This document shows positions 19,066-29,370 of a stretch of DNA of 64,000 bases, piece by piece. The DNA comes from Sorangium cellulosum (lineage in GTDB: Bacteria > Myxococcota_A > Polyangia > Polyangiales > Polyangiaceae). Position numbers and translations under genes: made by a program. The notes below the pieces were generated by a model. The model did no database searches and was not told the DNA's origin. It saw nothing but the letters and a program-made list of their open reading frames with translations. The stretch is from contig NZ_CP012670.1 in NCBI RefSeq assembly GCF_004135735.1, positions 1,426,001-1,490,000 on the forward strand, given 5' to 3'. The number at the start of each line of letters is the position of its first letter. The stretch's first letter is position 1.

Positions 19066-21836
19066 TCCGTCACTCCAAATTGCGACAGCAGCCTCGCCTT
19101 GTGCAGAACGACGCGGCGGCCCGCGACGTCGTGCTCGACGATGGCGAATCCGTCGACGTTCAGGACCCCCATGCGCGCGACGACCCCGCCGACCTGGTGG
19201 GGCCGCACACCGCACAGCCGCGCGAAGTCGGCGGCGGCCAGGCTGCCGCCCGACTCGACGAGCACGGCGAGCCAGGTGAGCACGCGCTCGACGTCGGGCT
19301 TCGGGACACCGGCGACCTGCTGCGTGAAGAGCTTGGACGCGCGCAGGCGCGTCACGAGCGCGGGCTCCGCGGGCGCGGGGGGCCGCGCCGTGGGCGTCCT
19401 GGCGGGCTCGACGGGGATGAGCTCGAGCTGCGCCGTCGTGGGCGTCCTGGGCTCCTCCACCGCCGCGGGCGGGGCCGCCGGCCGCGCGATCTTGAGCGCC
19501 CACCAGTCGGGCTCCGGCAGGACGCGGCACGAGAGCTCGACGTCCTCGCCCGCGACGCGATCGAGCCACTCGGGCCCGATGAGGAACGCCGGGGCGACCG
19601 CCTCGGCGAGCGAGAGCCCGCCGTGCTCGCCGTAACGCGGCGCGCGGTTCGCGAGGGCCGTGTCCCAGAGCGCGGCGACGCCGGCCGCTCCGCGCGGCTT
19701 CCACGAGGTCCGGGGCAGGAGCACCTCGCCGTCCTGCGGCTGCTCGCCTTCGGCCAGCGCGCGCCAGCGGGCGCCCCCCTCGCGGCCCGGCGGGATGCGC
19801 CCGCTCGCGACGCGCATCGCGTCGCCCGCGACGTGTCCATGGTCCGCCACGAGCAGCACCGCGCGCTCCGCGCCGTCCGCCGCGCTCAGCAGCGCATCGA
19901 GCGGGAGGATCGGGGTGTTGCTGTAATCGACGGCGACCTGGAGGCTGCCCTTGAGCTGCTCGTCGATGGCGTTCACGACGACGGCGACGACGCGCTGGTC
20001 CCCGGCCACGGCCTGCTTCACCTCGTCGACGAGCTCGTGCCCGGCCTGAATGTCGCGGCGGAAGAACACCTTGAGCGGCTCATCGCCGACCAGCCCGCGT
20101 ACGTGAGGGTTCGACGCCCAGCGCGCGTCGTCCTTGTCGGTGCCCTGGTCGCCGAAGCGGGGGTCGGCCACGCCCGCGAAGAGCGCAGCGCGGCTCACCT
20201 CGGTCAGCGTGGGCGCCGCCGCCAGCACGGGCGGGATCGGGAGCAGCCCGTTCCAGCCGGGCGTGCGCCACGCGATCGGGTTCCAGCGGCGCTGGTCGCG
20301 CAGGCGCTGGAGCACCTGCACCGCCGCCGCGTAGCTCATGCCGTCCATCAGAACGAGGAGCAGCCGCCGGTGCTCGCCGCCCTTGAGGAACTGCGCGACG
20401 ACGCGCTTCGTGACGTGCTCGATGGGCAGCACCTCGTTCGAGGGCTTCCCGGCGTCGACCCACGCCACGTACGCCCCGGCGAAGCGCTGGTCGTCGGCCC
20501 GCGCGACCAGGTCGACCGCCTCGCTCAGGCGACGCGCGGCCGCCAGGAGCGCGTCGCCCGCGCCGCGCATGCCTCGGAGGCTCTGGCGAGCCCAGTCGAG
20601 GAAGCCGCCCTCCTCGGCGTAGCGGCGCGCGAGGTCGATCGCCGCCTGGTACGGGGTGCCGTGCTCGGCGAGCTGCGGGCGCACCCGGCGCGCGAGGAGC
20701 CACGCGGAGAGGCGCGCCGCCATCTTCCGCGCCTCGACGTGCTCCGAGCGACGGATCGCGCGGTCCAGGCGGTGCGCGCTCAAGCGGTCGAAGGCCGCGA
20801 GCAGCGCTTCGAGCGCCTCGGGGCTGGGCGCCTCGACGAACCTGGTCAGCGCGGTCGCGACGGCGTCCTCGCGCGCGGCGTGGCCAGCCGGCAGCCAGTC
20901 GCTGGCCGCGGCGAGCGCGGACGCGCCACCGCTCACGGCGTGCGCCTCCGCCTCGTCGAGCAGCCGCCGATCGCCGGCCTCCTCGACGGACAGCGCCGCT
21001 TCGAGCAGCGCCTGCGCACCGCCGCCGGCATGAACCGCACGGACCTCCCTGGCGAGCCCGGGCGCGATGCTCGCGACCTGTCCGTCCACGAGCCCACGCA
21101 GGTAGGCGTCCTCGCTCTGCTCGACGGCCACGAGGAGCAAGAGCGCCTGCAGCGCGCGGTCGACGAGGCCGAGCTCCCACGCGCGGAAGCTGAGCACGCC
21201 GACGGCGGGAAGCCGCTCTTCGAGCCAGTCGAGCAGCTCGCGGCGCACGGCCCGCAAGAGGTCGTCGCCCTCGCACGCCTTGACGAACGCCGGGCCCGCG
21301 TCGGAGCTGCGCACCCAGCGCAGCCACGCAGCCGCCGTCTCGAGCGCGCCCTCGGGGACGCCGAAGCGCGCCTCGAGCACGCGCTTCCAGAGGTCGTCGC
21401 GCGTGAGCCGGAGCCCGGTGATCTTGCGGAGCCCCTCGACGCCCCCCGAGAGCACGAGCCGCGCGAGCGCCGTCGACGCCAGGCCCGGATCGATCTGGCG
21501 CGCGCCGAACAGCGCGGCGAGCCGCGCGTCGCGCGCGACGTGATAGATGCGCCCGCCTGCGAGCCGGCACGAGACGTCGAGCGGCAGCGCGTCCTCGGCC
21601 CAGTCGACCAGGTACACGCTGCCGGTCGCACGCTGCTCGCCCGGGGCTGGCAGCTTCGCGCGGAGCTCCAGCTCGCATGCCGTCGGAACGATCTCCCACT
21701 GGAAGCCGTCGAGCTCGAAGCGCCCGGGCTGCCCTCGACCGAAGAGCGCGAGCAGCTTCGAGCGATGGTGGCGCCGGAACAGCCGCTCCACCTCCAAGCG
21801 AACGTCGGCCTCCGAGAGGAGCGGCGCCCCGGTCAT
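19062..21836 (-). CDS. pglZ: BREX type 2 phosphatase-like protein PglZ
   Basis: PglZ is the signature protein of BREX, with an alkaline-phosphatase-superfamily core. In this 924-residue protein the metal-site phrases are LLLVLMDGMSYAAA near residue 495 and LLVADHGHVAGDAMRV near 660. The N-terminal 450 residues are helical. A C-terminal winged-helix-like part (FARLCGVRPHQVGGVVARMG, about 880) follows a proline-rich linker (PARTPTARPPAPAEP). ATG 21836 overlaps the pglY stop (ATGA); a GTG six codons upstream is less likely. BREX PglZ is required for phage exclusion and, in several systems, for host methylation. Confidence 0.93.
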   Translation of the reverse strand: MTGAPLLSEADVRLEVERLFRRHHRSKLLALFGRGQPGRFELDGFQWEIVPTACELELRAKLPAPGEQRATGSVYLVDWAEDALPLDVSCRLAGGRIYHVARDARLAALFGARQIDPGLASTALARLVLSGGVEGLRKITGLRLTRDDLWKRVLEARFGVPEGALETAAAWLRWVRSSDAGPAFVKACEGDDLLRAVRRELLDWLEERLPAVGVLSFRAWELGLVDRALQALLLLVAVEQSEDAYLRGLVDGQVASIAPGLAREVRAVHAGGGAQALLEAALSVEEAGDRRLLDEAEAHAVSGGASALAAASDWLPAGHAAREDAVATALTRFVEAPSPEALEALLAAFDRLSAHRLDRAIRRSEHVEARKMAARLSAWLLARRVRPQLAEHGTPYQAAIDLARRYAEEGGFLDWARQSLRGMRGAGDALLAAARRLSEAVDLVARADDQRFAGAYVAWVDAGKPSNEVLPIEHVTKRVVAQFLKGGEHRRLLLVLMDGMSYAAAVQVLQRLRDQRRWNPIAWRTPGWNGLLPIPPVLAAAPTLTEVSRAALFAGVADPRFGDQGTDKDDARWASNPHVRGLVGDEPLKVFFRRDIQAGHELVDEVKQAVAGDQRVVAVVVNAIDEQLKGSLQVAVDYSNTPILPLDALLSAADGAERAVLLVADHGHVAGDAMRVASGRIPPGREGGARWRALAEGEQPQDGEVLLPRTSWKPRGAAGVAALWDTALANRAPRYGEHGGLSLAEAVAPAFLIGPEWLDRVAGEDVELSCRVLPEPDWWALKIARPAAPPAAVEEPRTPTTAQLELIPVEPARTPTARPPAPAEPALVTRLRASKLFTQQVAGVPKPDVERVLTWLAVLVESGGSLAAADFARLCGVRPHQVGGVVARMGVLNVDGFAIVEHDVAGRRVVLHKARLLSQFGVTE

Positions 21837-24800
21837 TCCGGCCTCCGCTTCCACGCCTTGAGGCGGATCTCGATGCGTGAGGCGTCCCGCCCTTCCGCCT
21901 CGAGCCGCTCGGCCAGCTCACGCAGCGCCTTCGCCGCCGCCTTGGCAGAGGCGAGGTCGTTCGAAGCCTCGAGCACGACCTCTTCATCCACACCCACCGG
22001 CGGCTTGGGGTCCGTCGGCACACGCAGCAGCTCGTCTGCGCGGCGGGTCAGGTCGCCCAGGCCGTCGGCGAGCATCTTGTTGACCTCGTCCGCGGTCAGC
22101 AGCGCGGCGAGGTCCGCGAGGAGCAGCTTCGCACGCTCGCCGCGCTCGGCGTCGCCGAGGAGCCCCTTCACCTGCCGGAACAAGATCCAGCGCGCGTCCT
22201 CCTCGAGGAGGTGCTTGCTGGCAGCGGCCGTCTTGAAGTTCCGGGCCATCGCGGCGATCGATGTCTTCGGCGTGAAGCCCGCGAGGTCGCGCACGATGGA
22301 GGCGCCGTCGCCGCGCGCGAGCTGCGCGATCAGCGCCGCAGAGGCCCGCGCCGTGACCAGCCGGGGCGCCGCTTCGGGCTCGGCCCAGTCGCGCACCCTC
22401 GGCTCGAGCGCGGCGGGCAGCTCGGCAGCGTCGCGCGCGGCCTCGAGCCTTTCCTTCACCTTTTCCGCGAAGGCCGAGAGGTTGCGCGCGCCGAGCGAGC
22501 GGCCGCCGATCGCCACGCCGAAGAGCTCGCCGGCGCGGTTGAGCGCCTCGGTCCACTCGGCCTGCGTCGGCAGCTCGGGGCGCAGCAGCTCGACGTCGTC
22601 CGGGAGCTGGCCCGGGCGAGGCAGCGTGTAGCTCTTGCCGCCGCGGCGGAAGGTCCGGCCGCTCCACGAGGCGTAGAGCGAGATGAGCACGTCCTCGACC
22701 TCGGCGGGCAGGCCGCGCGTGCGCTGCGGATCGAGCCAGCCGCGCACGTTGCCCACGGTCGGCGTGTCGATGCCGGCCTGCCGACGCTGCTGCTCGATCT
22801 CCTGGAAGGGGCGCTCGCGCAGCAGCACCGCCACGTCGCCCGTCTCGGTGATGCCGAGCGGATCGGCGTAGGCGCGCAGATCGTTGCGCTCGCCCTTCTC
22901 GACGTTCATGCGGCGGTCGCGCTCGTCGAGCAGCTTCTCGACGAGCGCGCCGACCTTCTCCATGCGCGTCACCGACACCGTCCCGTCAAAGCGCGGGTGG
23001 TGCGGGTACTGCTTCGACAGCACCATGTCGACGACCTGGCGGAAGCCGTCCTTCATCGTGCCGGCGAGGACCGCGCGGATGTCGAGATCCCCGAGCAAGG
23101 GGATGAAGTGCTCGTCCACCGTGCGGGACCGGTCGAGGAACGCGCTGTCATTCGCCATCGCGAGGCCGTAGGCCTGCGCCAGCGTGCGCTTCACCAGCGC
23201 CTCTTTCTGCGCGCGCAGGCTCGTCAGGTCGGCGCGGGCCGTCGCCTGATCCTCGACGCGCAGGTGCCCGAGGTACTTGCGCGCGTCGCCGTCGAGGATG
23301 TGCTCGAGGACGACCAGCTCGCCGAGCTCGCGCTCGAGCGCGTGCGAGAAGAACGTGGGCAGCCACACCACCGTGGGGTTCGGCGGCGCGCCGGCGGGGC
23401 GCGTGTCGCGGTAGCGCTCGACGGTGCGCAGGTCCTCGTCGGGGCCGTGGCCGCGCTCGTCGAAGGGGTAGTCGATGATGACCTGCCACTCGTACTCGCG
23501 GGGGCAGGTCAGCGTGGTGTCGTCCATCTCGCGGACGTTGCCGAAGCGGGCGCGGCCCTTGCGGCGCGTCCCGTGGAAGGGCAGCTCGGCCTCGACCACC
23601 GTGCCCTCGCTGTCGAGCGCGAGCGCCTCGAACAGGAGGCGCCGCATCGCGTTCTTGCGCGCGCCGGTCGTGTCGGCCTCGGCGGCGTGCGCGAGGATCG
23701 GCTGGAGATCGACGCCCGCGAGGTGGATGCTCACCTCGGGATCGGCCTGCTCTCCGAGGCGGAGCGCGCCGACCTGGCTCACCCAGTCGCGGAGCCGCTT
23801 CACGACCACCTGCATCTCGGCGCCGGGGATGGGCGACGCGATGGCGCCGTGGTTCAGGTGCGCGAGCCGCTTCACCGTCAGCCCCTTGAACGGCCTGGCG
23901 TCGGGCACGAGCGCCGCCATCAGCAGCGTCTTGGCGAGCCGGTTGTCGTTGCGGCACATGCGCTGCTGGCAGCCGCTGCAGCCGAGGCGCCGGTCGTGGT
24001 CCTCTCGCAGGCGCTGGCACGCGGCCGGGTTGTCGGTGTCGTGCTGCCGCCGGATGATGGGCAAAAAGCTCTCGCGATAGAGGTCGCGCGCGCGATCGAA
24101 GCGCGCCTTCATCACCGGGTCGTCGATCGGGTCCTCGCTCTCGGCGAGGGTGTCGAACGCGTCGCCCACGGGCACCACGCGGCCGAGCTCGAGATCCGGC
24201 AGGTGGCTGACGAGCAGCTCCATCAGGATGCGGATCGCGGTGCGCTCACGCTGCAGGCAGTCCGAGAGCGCCACGAGCGCTTCGATGAGCGCGGGCGAGA
24301 ACGGATACACCTTCTTGAAGTCGGCCTCGTCACCCTCGCTGCCGATGAGCACGCTCTGCGCCTGTCCGGCCGCGCGCCACGTCCTGGCGAAATCATCGGC
24401 GAGGCGCTGCGCCGCGGACTCGTCCTTCGGGCGCACGACGCGGTGGGCAACGATGGCCGGGAGGTTCGAGTCGGCGAGCGTGATGGTCTCGAAGCGGCCG
24501 TCGTGGTGCGAGAGGTTGCGCGACAGCTCGGTCCGCACCGCTCCCTGCGCCTGCTCGCCGAGGAACTGCGACAGATCCCGCTGGCGCGCGATGAAGCTCA
24601 CGATGGGGATGGCGCGGTCGGCGTCCTGCGCCTCCTTGAGCTTCACCATCTTCTGCACCTCGCGGCCGACGAAGGGCAGATCGCTCGAGTTGCCCGCGAG
24701 CCACAGCACCAGCTCGTCGAGGTAGAGCACGAGGGCATCGAAGCCGAGCGACTTCGCGTGGCGGCTCATGACGCCGAGCCCGGTGTCCAGGTCGACGAAG

Positions 24801-25531
24801 CGCCCCTGCTGCGCGGTCCACGACGTGAAGAAGGTCCGCACCAGATCGCTGAACAGCCTGGCGCGCGGGCTCCGGGCGTCGCGGTCGCCCTCGCCGACGT
24901 ACTGCGCGGAGGCCGCGGCGTCGAAGCTGGCCGCGTCCCACTCCCGCTTCTGCGCGAGCTTGCCCCAGCCGCTCGCCGCTTGCTGGACGCCGCCGTTCAG
25001 CTTGCCGAAGAACACGTCGTCGCCGAGCGTGGCGCGCAGGCGGCGCGCGTCCTCGAAGAGGCCCTGGTCGGCGTAGACGGCGGGCGTCGGCGCGTCGGGG
25101 TGGTTCCTGGCCACCCAGGCGACGTAGGAGCCCAGGATCTTCGACTCCATGTCCTGCGCGCCGAGCATGTGGATCGGGAGCTGGAGGAGCTTCTTCTTGC
25201 CGATCCACGCGTTCTTGCCGCGCAGCGCGTGCAGCTCGCCGCGGCTCCACGGCGCAGGGTGGTCGGCGAGCATCAGGTCGAGCACCGCCATGAAGTGGCT
25301 CTTGCCCGCGCCGAACGACCCGTGGAGGTACGCCGCCTGGCTGCGCCCGTCGCGCAGCGCGCTTCCGATGATCGACAGCGCGTGCTCGAAGGTCTGCACG
25401 ATCTTCGGCGTGATCGCGTAGTCCTTCACCGTGCGCTCGGGCTGCGCGATACCTCCGGTGAGATCCTGCACGAAATCGCCCTTGCGGACGGCCTCGGGCA
25501 GGTCGAGCAGGTCGTGGATGCGTGTCGTCAT
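21833..25531 (-). CDS. pglY: BREX type 2 large ATPase PglY
   Basis: A 1232-residue P-loop ATPase of the PglY/DUF6079 family, the type 2 counterpart of BrxC. It starts at ATG 25531 (MTTRIHDLLDLPEAVRKGDF), overlapping the pglX stop by ATGA. Walker A HGSFGAGKSHF lies at about residues 68-78, and VLYLDELVLWLAG near 265 is the likely Walker B. Near residue 517 a compact LGCSGCQQRMC cluster (C-x2-C-x4-C) with a neighbouring His could bind zinc. The C-terminal third is helical and coiled-coil-like. PglY is essential in the Streptomyces Pgl system. No frameshift is seen across its 3.7 kb. Confidence 0.92.
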   Translation of the reverse strand: MTTRIHDLLDLPEAVRKGDFVQDLTGGIAQPERTVKDYAITPKIVQTFEHALSIIGSALRDGRSQAAYLHGSFGAGKSHFMAVLDLMLADHPAPWSRGELHALRGKNAWIGKKKLLQLPIHMLGAQDMESKILGSYVAWVARNHPDAPTPAVYADQGLFEDARRLRATLGDDVFFGKLNGGVQQAASGWGKLAQKREWDAASFDAAASAQYVGEGDRDARSPRARLFSDLVRTFFTSWTAQQGRFVDLDTGLGVMSRHAKSLGFDALVLYLDELVLWLAGNSSDLPFVGREVQKMVKLKEAQDADRAIPIVSFIARQRDLSQFLGEQAQGAVRTELSRNLSHHDGRFETITLADSNLPAIVAHRVVRPKDESAAQRLADDFARTWRAAGQAQSVLIGSEGDEADFKKVYPFSPALIEALVALSDCLQRERTAIRILMELLVSHLPDLELGRVVPVGDAFDTLAESEDPIDDPVMKARFDRARDLYRESFLPIIRRQHDTDNPAACQRLREDHDRRLGCSGCQQRMCRNDNRLAKTLLMAALVPDARPFKGLTVKRLAHLNHGAIASPIPGAEMQVVVKRLRDWVSQVGALRLGEQADPEVSIHLAGVDLQPILAHAAEADTTGARKNAMRRLLFEALALDSEGTVVEAELPFHGTRRKGRARFGNVREMDDTTLTCPREYEWQVIIDYPFDERGHGPDEDLRTVERYRDTRPAGAPPNPTVVWLPTFFSHALERELGELVVLEHILDGDARKYLGHLRVEDQATARADLTSLRAQKEALVKRTLAQAYGLAMANDSAFLDRSRTVDEHFIPLLGDLDIRAVLAGTMKDGFRQVVDMVLSKQYPHHPRFDGTVSVTRMEKVGALVEKLLDERDRRMNVEKGERNDLRAYADPLGITETGDVAVLLRERPFQEIEQQRRQAGIDTPTVGNVRGWLDPQRTRGLPAEVEDVLISLYASWSGRTFRRGGKSYTLPRPGQLPDDVELLRPELPTQAEWTEALNRAGELFGVAIGGRSLGARNLSAFAEKVKERLEAARDAAELPAALEPRVRDWAEPEAAPRLVTARASAALIAQLARGDGASIVRDLAGFTPKTSIAAMARNFKTAAASKHLLEEDARWILFRQVKGLLGDAERGERAKLLLADLAALLTADEVNKMLADGLGDLTRRADELLRVPTDPKPPVGVDEEVVLEASNDLASAKAAAKALRELAERLEAEGRDASRIEIRLKAWKRRPE

Positions 25532-28500
25532 GCTTGGTCTCCCGTGGCCACGTACCGAGCGGGGCGCCCGGAGAGCTTCTCCACCAGCCCGTCGGCGATG
25601 AGCTTCTTCAGCGCCCTGGCGGCCACCGCCTTGGTGACCCCCACGGCGCTCGCGAGCTCGACGTCCGTCGGTCCCTCGGGGAGCTCGGCTTCCTCGCCGT
25701 CGTCCTCGTCCTCTTCGACCTCGGGTTTCCAGCCCTGGAGGGCGGTGAGCACCTCGCTCGGGTCGACGGTCGTGCGCTTCGGCGCGGCGGGCGGCGTCCA
25801 CGTTCGCAGGTCGTCGGTCGCCTTCGTGAAGTCCACCGCGACGCCCAGCGCGTGCGCTTCCCCGGCGACGAAATCGCGGAAGAACTCGCCGAGCTTCATC
25901 CCGCCGAAGGCGTCGCTCGGCTCGTTGTGCCACTGGAGGAGCCACGGGACGCGCTCGGCAATCCCGGCGACCAGCGGGACGAGGCGGTCCTTCTGCCAGC
26001 CGTCCTCGGTCTTGCGGCGCTGGTAGAGGCCGGAGAGCGCCTGCGCGGTCTGCAGATGGTCCCAGCCCGCCCAGCCGACGAGCGGCGTCGTGTCCTCGTC
26101 GGTGTTGCCACCGGGCACGGTGACGAAGCGCTCCTTCGGCACGTCGAGCTTGCCGCGCAGCCCCCAGGTGTGGCGCAGGAAGTCCTTGGGAGCGTACTTG
26201 TCGGGCACGGGGATGGCCTTGAGCTTCAGGCGCGCGAGCTCGGGGGCGAGCTTGCCCTCGTCCTCGAGGCGCTGCAGGCGCCAGGTCTCCTCCCAGCTCG
26301 CGCGCTTCTCCATGCCGGTCTCGGCGTAGCGGTAGCCGGCGAGGAAGGGCACGCCCTCGGCGTCGACGAGCTCGGAGAGGAGCTTCACGAGGTCGAGGCC
26401 GCTCTCCTCGGTGAGCAGCTCGTGGGCAGCGATCACGGCCGGATCGCGCCCGAGCTCCAGGGCGAGCTGGCGCGCGGTGCGCAGCTCGGGCTGCGGCTGC
26501 TCGCGGAACGACGCCTCGATGCGCTCGAGGAGCCACGTCCGCACGGCGTCGGAGAACGCCTTGGCGTCGTCGGGAGGCGACCAGCGGCGCTTGGTCTCGG
26601 GCGTCTCGAGGAGCCGGAGCTGTGTGCCGTGCTCGGGGTCATCGAGCAGGCGCAGCCGCTGGCGATAGAGGTCGGCGAGCGGGCCGCCGACGTCCCTGGG
26701 CGCTTCGCGCTTGTGCACGCGGAACCACTCGGAGGCAGAGATGTCGGTCGCGACCTCGCGCGCGAGGCGCACCTCGAAGGGTCGATGGTTCGGTTCAACG
26801 GGCACGCGCACCGCGTCGACGGACGGTGCTGCGATCGTCGGCAGACCGAAAAGGCCGTAGACGCGCCAGTCCATCTCCTCTTGCAGCGAAACGAGGATGC
26901 CGCGCAAGCGAGCACGCTCGGCGAGGCTCGTGGTGCGTGCCTCACGGAGTGCGGCGAGCTTGGGAGTCGCCGCAAGGGTCGCCGCCACGACCTTGTCGGG
27001 CGCGTGCTCGGCCATCTGTTGCACGGTCTCTTCGGCCGCGACGACGAGGTCGAGAAGCTTGGTGCGCAGGTCGTCGAGCTTCGGTACTGGAAGCTGCTGG
27101 AGCAGGTTGCCGGCGTACTCGATACGGTCCTGCCACGGCGTCTTCGAGAGCCGCGCGCCTTCGCCGACCTGGTCGCCGCCTTTCGGGAACATCACGAGAC
27201 GGCACCAGAACGCGACGGTCGAGGAGTTCAGGTAGCCGAGAAGCCCATCAATCGACAGATCGTCGATATCCGCTCGCAGGTCGATGTAGTTGATAGAAGC
27301 GCCACCGCGATAGACGCGACATTTGGCCGCTCGCACGAAGTGATTGTGCGTGCTGACGTACGCGCCGACGATTGCATTAGTGCGGCCGTGGCGTGCCGGA
27401 ACCCAACGAGACCACTCCCACCACCTGCGACCGGTCTCGCCACGACTCTTTCCTCCGAAGCCCTTGGTCGATTGGAGGGAAGTCCGGCTCGGCCAGAGAA
27501 AGCGCGCGGTCCGTTCGGGCAGTTCGAGGAGGAGCGTTTCGGTCGTTTGAGAGTACGGAGCGATGCAGTCAAGGTCGCGTACCACGTTCCAGTCTCGAGC
27601 GTCCTCTCCCTTGACAAGATGTCGAACCAACTCCGGCTCGAGGTGGTTTCTTGTCCCGACTCCCACTGGCACCAGGAACGCGTGATCTTGTCCTGAGAAC
27701 GCACAGAAGCCGACGCCATTGGAGATGGCCTCTACGTCAGTGTCACATGCTACCTCGAGACGACGGAACGCTTCCCGTCCGCCACCGCCGAGCAAGATCC
27801 AGGGATGCTTCGCGAGCTCTTTAACGGGCACCGGCTCTACGGAAACGTATTCTCCTTCGAAACCGACCTCGTTGTTGTGTTTAACAATCTCTGACCACAC
27901 TGGCGCATTAGGTGGGTCCGGGGGTTCTTGCTGTTCGCCACGCTTCCCCAACACTGCCACCACGTCGGCATCACCAGGCTTTCGACGCCGCCCGAATAGC
28001 AAGAGCGTCGGCGTGCCATGTCCCGGAAGATAGCAGCCGGCGGTATCGATCACCTTCTGTACATCGAAACGAGGAAGAATCTTCTCAATGAGCGTCTTGC
28101 CGTAGTCGCGCTTCGTCCAGGCGTTGCTATTGATCATCCCGACGAAGCCACCGTCGACGCCGAGACCGAAGAACCGCTCGGTGAACGGCGCTGCGAGTGC
28201 ATACTTGCCCGCCGCGCTCTCATACATCTCGCGATACTTCTTGCGCTTCGATGCGTCCTTCTCGGTGATGTACGGCGGGTTGCCGACAACGGTGTGATAA
28301 CGCCTCGTGAGCACGCGCTCGACGTCGCGCCGGTTCTCCAAGCGGAAGAGCCTGTCGCCCCAGCGCAGATCATCGTCAATCGACATCTGCCCCACGCTGA
28401 GCACGCGCTGCTCGAAGCGATGCAGCAGGCTGTCCGCGACGACGACATTCGGCTTGATATCGGGCGCGTGCTCGAGCCGCTTGATGCCCACCGCGTCGAG

Positions 28501-29370
28501 CACCGCGAGCACGAGGCGGAAGCGCGCGATCGCCACCGCGTACGGATTGATATCGACGCCGTAGACCTGGTCGAGCGCGCGGCGCGCGAGGTCCGCGATG
28601 TGCTCGGCCGGCGCCTCCTTCTGCCAGCGACCGAGCAGCCGCCGGAACGCGCCGAGGAGGAAGTGGCCCGAGCCGCAGGTCGGGTCGATGAGGGTCACTT
28701 CCTTCAGCCCGAATTCCGCGATGGCCGGATCGAGCGTCTGGTCGAGGATGAACTCCTCCACGAACTCCGGCGTCTGGAGCAGCGCGTAGCGCTTGCGCAC
28801 CGCCTCGGAGAGGTCCTGGTACAGGTCGCCGAGGAAGCGCGTGTCCTCCCCCGCGAACACCAGCGCGGGCGCACCGCTCGCGTCGCGCTTGCGGAAGAAG
28901 TCGAGCAGCGCCCGGGCGCCCTCGCTCGACGGCGAGAGCACCCACACCGGGTTGTGCTTCGCGTCGAACACGTCGCGCGCGCCCGGCAGCTTCGAGAGCT
29001 CGCGGAACACCGCGAGCAGGTACTCGCGCGGCCCGAGGAACGGCGCGACCTGGAGGAAGAGCGCCTCGCGGTCCTCGGCCGCGCGCAGCGCGTCGGCCGT
29101 CGCGCCCGCCACGCGCGGATCGACGTGGCCGCGATCTTCGAGCGTGCGCACGAAGACGACCGACAGGATCCACGCGACCGCGAGCTGGGTCACGCGCTCG
29201 CGCCGCCAGGGGTCGAAGCCCACGCCCGTCTGCCCGCCCTTCTGCTCGTCCTCCCACGCCTTCTTCAGGCCGGCCTCGACGCGCTCGGTCTTGGCGCGCG
29301 CGAGGAGGTCCTTCTCGAGCGCCTTGAGCGCGGGCTGAAGCAGCTTCGGCAAACCGGTCGGCGCGGTCAC
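25528..29370 (-). CDS. pglX: BREX type 2 adenine-specific DNA methyltransferase PglX
   Basis: A 1280-residue N6-adenine methyltransferase. The SAM-binding motif DPTCGSGHFL lies near residue 226 and the catalytic NPPY near 361, the order found in gamma-class and type IIL-like enzymes; the C-terminal half would carry target recognition. The C-terminal 40 residues (VELASAVGVTKAVAARALKKLI) look like a winged helix, typical of PglX in type 2 loci. PglX methylates the host at the BREX site so that self is distinguished from phage. The GTG start at 29370 overlaps the DUF4276 stop (GTGA). The frame is open further upstream, but that part is antisense-like. Confidence 0.93.
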   Translation of the reverse strand: MTAPTGLPKLLQPALKALEKDLLARAKTERVEAGLKKAWEDEQKGGQTGVGFDPWRRERVTQLAVAWILSVVFVRTLEDRGHVDPRVAGATADALRAAEDREALFLQVAPFLGPREYLLAVFRELSKLPGARDVFDAKHNPVWVLSPSSEGARALLDFFRKRDASGAPALVFAGEDTRFLGDLYQDLSEAVRKRYALLQTPEFVEEFILDQTLDPAIAEFGLKEVTLIDPTCGSGHFLLGAFRRLLGRWQKEAPAEHIADLARRALDQVYGVDINPYAVAIARFRLVLAVLDAVGIKRLEHAPDIKPNVVVADSLLHRFEQRVLSVGQMSIDDDLRWGDRLFRLENRRDVERVLTRRYHTVVGNPPYITEKDASKRKKYREMYESAAGKYALAAPFTERFFGLGVDGGFVGMINSNAWTKRDYGKTLIEKILPRFDVQKVIDTAGCYLPGHGTPTLLLFGRRRKPGDADVVAVLGKRGEQQEPPDPPNAPVWSEIVKHNNEVGFEGEYVSVEPVPVKELAKHPWILLGGGGREAFRRLEVACDTDVEAISNGVGFCAFSGQDHAFLVPVGVGTRNHLEPELVRHLVKGEDARDWNVVRDLDCIAPYSQTTETLLLELPERTARFLWPSRTSLQSTKGFGGKSRGETGRRWWEWSRWVPARHGRTNAIVGAYVSTHNHFVRAAKCRVYRGGASINYIDLRADIDDLSIDGLLGYLNSSTVAFWCRLVMFPKGGDQVGEGARLSKTPWQDRIEYAGNLLQQLPVPKLDDLRTKLLDLVVAAEETVQQMAEHAPDKVVAATLAATPKLAALREARTTSLAERARLRGILVSLQEEMDWRVYGLFGLPTIAAPSVDAVRVPVEPNHRPFEVRLAREVATDISASEWFRVHKREAPRDVGGPLADLYRQRLRLLDDPEHGTQLRLLETPETKRRWSPPDDAKAFSDAVRTWLLERIEASFREQPQPELRTARQLALELGRDPAVIAAHELLTEESGLDLVKLLSELVDAEGVPFLAGYRYAETGMEKRASWEETWRLQRLEDEGKLAPELARLKLKAIPVPDKYAPKDFLRHTWGLRGKLDVPKERFVTVPGGNTDEDTTPLVGWAGWDHLQTAQALSGLYQRRKTEDGWQKDRLVPLVAGIAERVPWLLQWHNEPSDAFGGMKLGEFFRDFVAGEAHALGVAVDFTKATDDLRTWTPPAAPKRTTVDPSEVLTALQGWKPEVEEDEDDGEEAELPEGPTDVELASAVGVTKAVAARALKKLIADGLVEKLSGRPARYVATGDQA

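Noticed and set aside
22211..26026. 1271-codon plus-strand open frame
   Set aside because: It is antisense to pglY and pglX, whose protein motifs are certain.
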